Source: Streptomyces sp. 1331.2 (GTDB taxonomy: Bacteria; Actinomycetota; Actinomycetes; Streptomycetales; Streptomycetaceae). Taken from it: a stretch of 64,000 bases of DNA. A program made the position numbers and the translations under genes. This document shows positions 61,901-64,000 of this stretch, piece by piece. Each line of letters begins with the position of its first letter. Position 1 is the stretch's first letter. The DNA is taken from NCBI RefSeq assembly GCF_900199205.1, contig NZ_OBMJ01000001.1, positions 1,364,001-1,428,000 of the forward strand, given 5' to 3'. Below the pieces are notes generated by a model. That model saw only the letters and a list, made by a program, of their open reading frames with translations. It searched no databases and was not told the origin of the DNA.

Positions 61901-64000
61901 ACGGCGGTGATCTCGGCGGTGACGCCGCCGCCGAGCGCGATCCGCTCGTCCGGGCGGCTCTGCCAGGCGAGCATCACCTGGAACAGCGGGTGCCGGGCGA
62001 GCGAGCGTGCCGGGTTGAGCTCCTCGACCAGGCGGTCGAAGGGCAGGTCGGCGTGCTCGTGGGCGCCGAGGACGGTGGTACGGACCCGGGCGAGCAGGTC
62101 GCGGAAGCTCGGGTCGTCGGACGTGTCGGTGCGCAGGACCACGGAGTTGACGAAGTAGCCCACCAGTGCGGCGGTCTGTTCTTCCTCGCGCCCGGCCACC
62201 GGGGTGCCGATCGGGATGTCGGTACCGCAGCCGTGCCGGGTGAGCAGGGCGGCGAGACCGGCCTGGACGGCCATGAAGACGGTGCCGCCGGCGGCCCGGG
62301 CGACGGCGGCGAGGGCGGCGTGCGCATCGGCGTCGAGGGTGAAGGGCACGGTGGCGCCCAGGTGGCTCGCAACGGCCGGGCGGGGGCGGTCGGTGGGCAG
62401 TTCCAGCTGGTCGGGCAGAGCGGCCAGCGTGCTGCGCCAGTACTCCGTCTGCCGGACGGCGAGCGGGCTGGGCGCGTCGGCGGTGCCGAGGCGCTGCTGC
62501 TGCCAGGCGGCGTGGTCGGCGAACTGGACGGTGAGCGGCGGGAGTTCGGGGGCCTGTCCGGCGATCCGGGCGGTGTAGGCGGCGGCCAGGTCGCGGACCA
62601 GCGGGGTGGTGGAGGCGCCGTCTCCGGCGATGTGGTGCAACAGGAGGAGCAGGGTGTGCTGCTCGGGCCCGCTCGTGAACAGGGTGGCCCGCAGCGGCGG
62701 TTCCGCGGTCAGGTCGAAGGCGTACCGGACGGCGTCGGCCAAGTCCTCCTGGCTGTCGCGAAGTTCGATGACGGCGGTGGCGGGACCGGTGGGCAGGATC
62801 CGCTGGTACGGGGTGCCGTCCGCCTCCTCGCCGTAGACGGTGCGCAGGACCTCGTGCCGGGCGACGAGGTCGCCGAGGGCGAGGGTGAGCGCGTTCCGGT
62901 CGAGCGGGCCGGTGAGGGTGAGCGCGAGCGGGATGTTGTAGGTGGGGCTGGGGCCTTCGAGCCGGTGCAGGAACCAGAGGCCCCGCTGGGCGGGCGACAG
63001 CGGCATCCGCTCGGTGCGCGGCACGGGGACCGGGGCGGGGCACGGTTCCGGGGCGTCGGCCCGGCCCCTGTCGATCCGCCCGGCGTCGATCTGCCCGGCG
63101 TGGGCCTGGCCGGCGTGGGCGTGCCCGGTGTGGGCCTGGTCGGGGTCGCGCCGCCCGTCGAGCAGGGTGGCGAGCCCGGCCGGGGTCGGGTGCCGGAACA
63201 CGTCGGCGAACCCGGCCGGCACGGCGAAGGTCTCGCGCAGCCGGGCGGCGAGGCGCCCGGCGAGCAGCGAGTGCCCGCCGAGGTCGAAGAAGGAGGCGTC
63301 CCGGCCGGGTGCCTGCGGCAGGTCGAGGACGTCGGCGAACAGCCCGCAGACCAGCTCCTCCTGGGGCGTGGCCGCCGTGGCGCCCGCGACCTCCACGGCG
63401 GGCTCGGGCAGGGCGCGGTGGTCGAGCTTGTCGTGGGCGGTGCGCGGCAGTTCGTCCAGCAGCAGCACGGCCGCCGGGACCATGTGCGCGGGCAGCCGGG
63501 CGGCGAGCGCGGCACGCAGCCCGGCCGGGTCCGGGGCGGCGCCGGGCGCGGGGACGGCGTAGCCGAGCAGGCGCTTGCCCTGCGGCCCGGAGCGGGCGAT
63601 CACCACGGCCTGGGCGACGCCGGGCAGTTCGGTGAGGACGGCGGCGATCTCGCCGGGCTCGACCCGGAAGCCGCGGATCTTCACCTGGTCGTCGGCCCGG
63701 CCGACAAACTCCAGGGTGCCTCCCCCAGCCTCCGGCCGGGGGGACCCCCATGGGCAGCGGCGGGCGAGGTCTCCGGTGCGGTACATCCGGCTGCCGGGCG
63801 GGCCGAAGGGGTCGGCGAGGAAGCGTTCGGCGGTGAGGTCGGGGCGGCCGAGGTAGCCGCGGGCCAGGCAGGCGCCGGCGACGTACAGTTCGCCGGTGAC
63901 GCCGTCGGGGACGGGGCGCAGCGAACCGTCCAGGACGTAGGCGCGCGAGCCGCGCACCACCCGGCCGACCGGGGCGCCGTCCGGGCCGGGGGTCCGGGCA
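58964..64000 (-). CDS. Siderophore NRPS (A-PCP-C-A-PCP-TE), 5' end outside window, apparent frameshift
   Basis: In transcript order this holds the end of an adenylation domain (64000 to about 63450), PCP (GGHS near 63270), a condensation domain with HHIAGDG (62617-62640), a full adenylation domain (about 61600-60050), PCP (GGHS near 59920) and a thioesterase with Ser in GWSTGG (near 59490-59505) and His in CSHKDM. The 8-residue code of the full A domain, read by alignment to GrsA/EntF, is D-F-W-N-V-G-M-V-H, a threonine code. The frame changes between about 61670 and 61620: one frame is NRPS-like above, another below. That is a -1 shift, either a mutation or a sequencing error in C-rich DNA. 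Confidence 0.88.
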   Translation of the reverse strand, partial: CPDPRPGRRPGRPGGARLARLRPGRFAAPRPRRRHRRTVRRRRLPGPRLPRPPRPHRRTLPRRPLRPARQPDVPHRRPRPPLPMGVPPAGGWGRHPGVCRPGRRPGEDPRLPGRARRDRRRPHRTARRRPGRGDRPLRAAGQAPARLRRPRARRRPGPGRAACRARRPAARAHGPGGRAAAGRTAAHRPRQARPPRPARARRGGRGRHGGHAPGGAGLRAVRRRPRPAAGTRPGRLLLRPRRALAARRAPRRPAARDLRRAGRVRRRVPAPDPGRARHPARRAARPRPGPHRARPRRPGPRRADRRRADRQGPGRRPGTVPRPGPRAAHRADAAVARPAGPLVPAPARRPQPHLQHPARAHPHRPARPERAHPRPRRPRRPARGPAHRLRRGGGRHPVPADPAHRSRHRRHRTSRQPGGLGRRRPVRLRPDRGTAAAGHPVHERARAAHPAPPVAPHRRRRRLHHPAGPRPGRRLHRPDRRTGPRTPAAHRPVRRPRRLAAAAPRHRRRAQPARRPADGVLAQHAGRSARPAGTAHRPPPPGRCEPPGRHRALHPRRRCARRPRRRRPGRRRHRLHGRPGRSRRPAHPARLRYRHPDRHPGGRARGRTDRRTGGLLRQLRGPAHRHVRRPELPRPARPGPYHRPRRPRARRPALRPPGRGAQPGTLARPAPAVPGDARLAEPPGRADRARRRRHRRDHRRPQRHRQVRPHPQRGRTARRRHRRLPGIPHRPLRRHHRGRARRTPGPTAHRRRERPRHADRPAPADRRGGAAARPGRVERRPRPGCLSPGRLHPRATLPELFEAAAAANPRAIAVSYQGSRLDYTELGARADRLARLLAAEGIGPGTIVALALPRSLELVVALLAVAKSGAAYLPLDPDYPADRLAYMLADADPAALLTDRAAAPRLPAHSVRRILVDGPESEQYPAVPLAQHERTRPLCAEDTAYVIYTSGSTGRPKGVPVTHRNVVRLFSATDHWFGFGAEDVWTLFHSYAFDFSVWELWGALLHGGRLVVVPHLVSRDPAAFLDLLARERVTVLNQTPSAFYQLSAADREHPGSELALRYVVFGGEALELGRLDDWYSRHAEDAPTLVNMYGITETTVHVSYIALDRASAAAGSSSTIGVNIPDLRVYVLDRYLRPVPPGVTGEMYVAGAGLARGYLGRPDLTATRFVADPYAELFGERGTRMYRSGDLARRRADGVLEYFGRADQQVKLRGFRIELGEIEAVLAAHPDVADAAVVVREDVPGDQRLVAYAVPGSAAADGEAPGSAVADGLSPETLRSHAAAELPVHMVPSAVVLLDRLPLTANGKLDRRALPAPEAPAAGAGRPPRTPREQQLCELFAEVLGVAAVGVEDDFFALGGHSLLIVRLAGRIREVLGLEVGIGTLFQAPTAAALDSALTTGSQDADALDVLLPLRPVAPGRGPRQRPLFAVHPAGGLSWCYTGLIRHLPGEVPIYGLQAQGVGAATAAEPLPATMEELAAHYADRLREVQPEGPYRLLGWSTGGIIAHAVAVRLQELDQDVELLAILDAYPAEGFRELPVPDQAEALEALLTMGGFGPADLDGRPLELDSVIAVLRREGSPLAGLDDATVAALNRIYLNTNHLVRGYDHRRFDGDVLFFRATVDTIDDTLVPELWTPYVSGRITNTDVACSHKDMTLPDPIAHIASVIADHLETASDE

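Overview
The window is high-GC DNA (roughly 70% or more by eye) with the look of a Streptomyces or Kitasatospora chromosome. The support is GTG and TTG starts, 4-base ATGA/GTGA/TTGA gene overlaps, a complete conservon (cvnABCD), mycelial-type P450s, an IdeR/DmdR1-type iron box and NRPS siderophore genes. No tRNA, rRNA, CRISPR array, phage or complete insertion sequence was seen. Assignments come from reading the translations and motifs; no database search was run.

Layout. 1-4149: tyrosine/homogentisate catabolism (hppD 3' part, hmgA, an uncharacterised coupled gene, fahA). 4294-5868: divergent SDR/TetR pair around palindromic operators. 6012-8052: two crotonase-fold enzymes (3-hydroxyisobutyryl-CoA hydrolase-like and enoyl-CoA hydratase). 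8135-14612: RCK membrane protein, HdeD-like protein, a small hypothetical, a CaiB/BaiF CoA-transferase and a P450. 14881-16930: Met/His-rich membrane protein with a divergent zinc-type anti-sigma/ECF sigma pair. 17188-21206: MFS exporter, P450 and a PvcA/Dit1-type isonitrile synthase. 21214-25375: a metal-chelate ABC importer (binding lipoprotein, FecCD permease, ATPase) and a cytosolic metal-receptor-like protein. 25425-33450: lytic transglycosylase lipoprotein, an acidic repeat protein, a lipase-maturation-factor-like membrane protein, a GAF-PAS protein and an acyl-CoA dehydrogenase homologue. 33958-38140: cvnABCD and a MarR regulator. 38242-51295: a tightly overlapped five-gene operon encoding SWIM, DUF5682-VWA, MoxR AAA+, a 1718-residue protein and a DUF4132-like protein, matching the E. 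coli yehI-L-M-P-Q set. 51585-64000: siderophore locus with ATPase, binding lipoprotein, iron box, double FecCD permease, Fes-like esterase, MFS exporter, MbtH protein and a NRPS that runs off the window.

How the parts may work together. The siderophore locus is coherent: the last NRPS module reads as threonine-activating with a thioesterase, and it sits beside a Fes-type esterase and an iron-boxed importer. That fits a catecholate tri-lactone of the bacillibactin/griseobactin kind, although the DHB genes are not in the window. The PvcA-P450-MFS genes beside a second importer that lacks an iron box suggest an isonitrile metallophore and its uptake, possibly for copper; this link rests on adjacency.

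The most unusual non-coding signal is a family of period-7 repeats (units like GACAGAT) folded into long hairpins at 4155-4251, 8051-8119 and 16959-17041. The NRPS carries an apparent frameshift near 61620-61670. The MoxR/VWA/SWIM operon and the unassigned middle gene of the tyrosine operon, which sits where a maleylacetoacetate isomerase is needed, are the best leads for undescribed biology.
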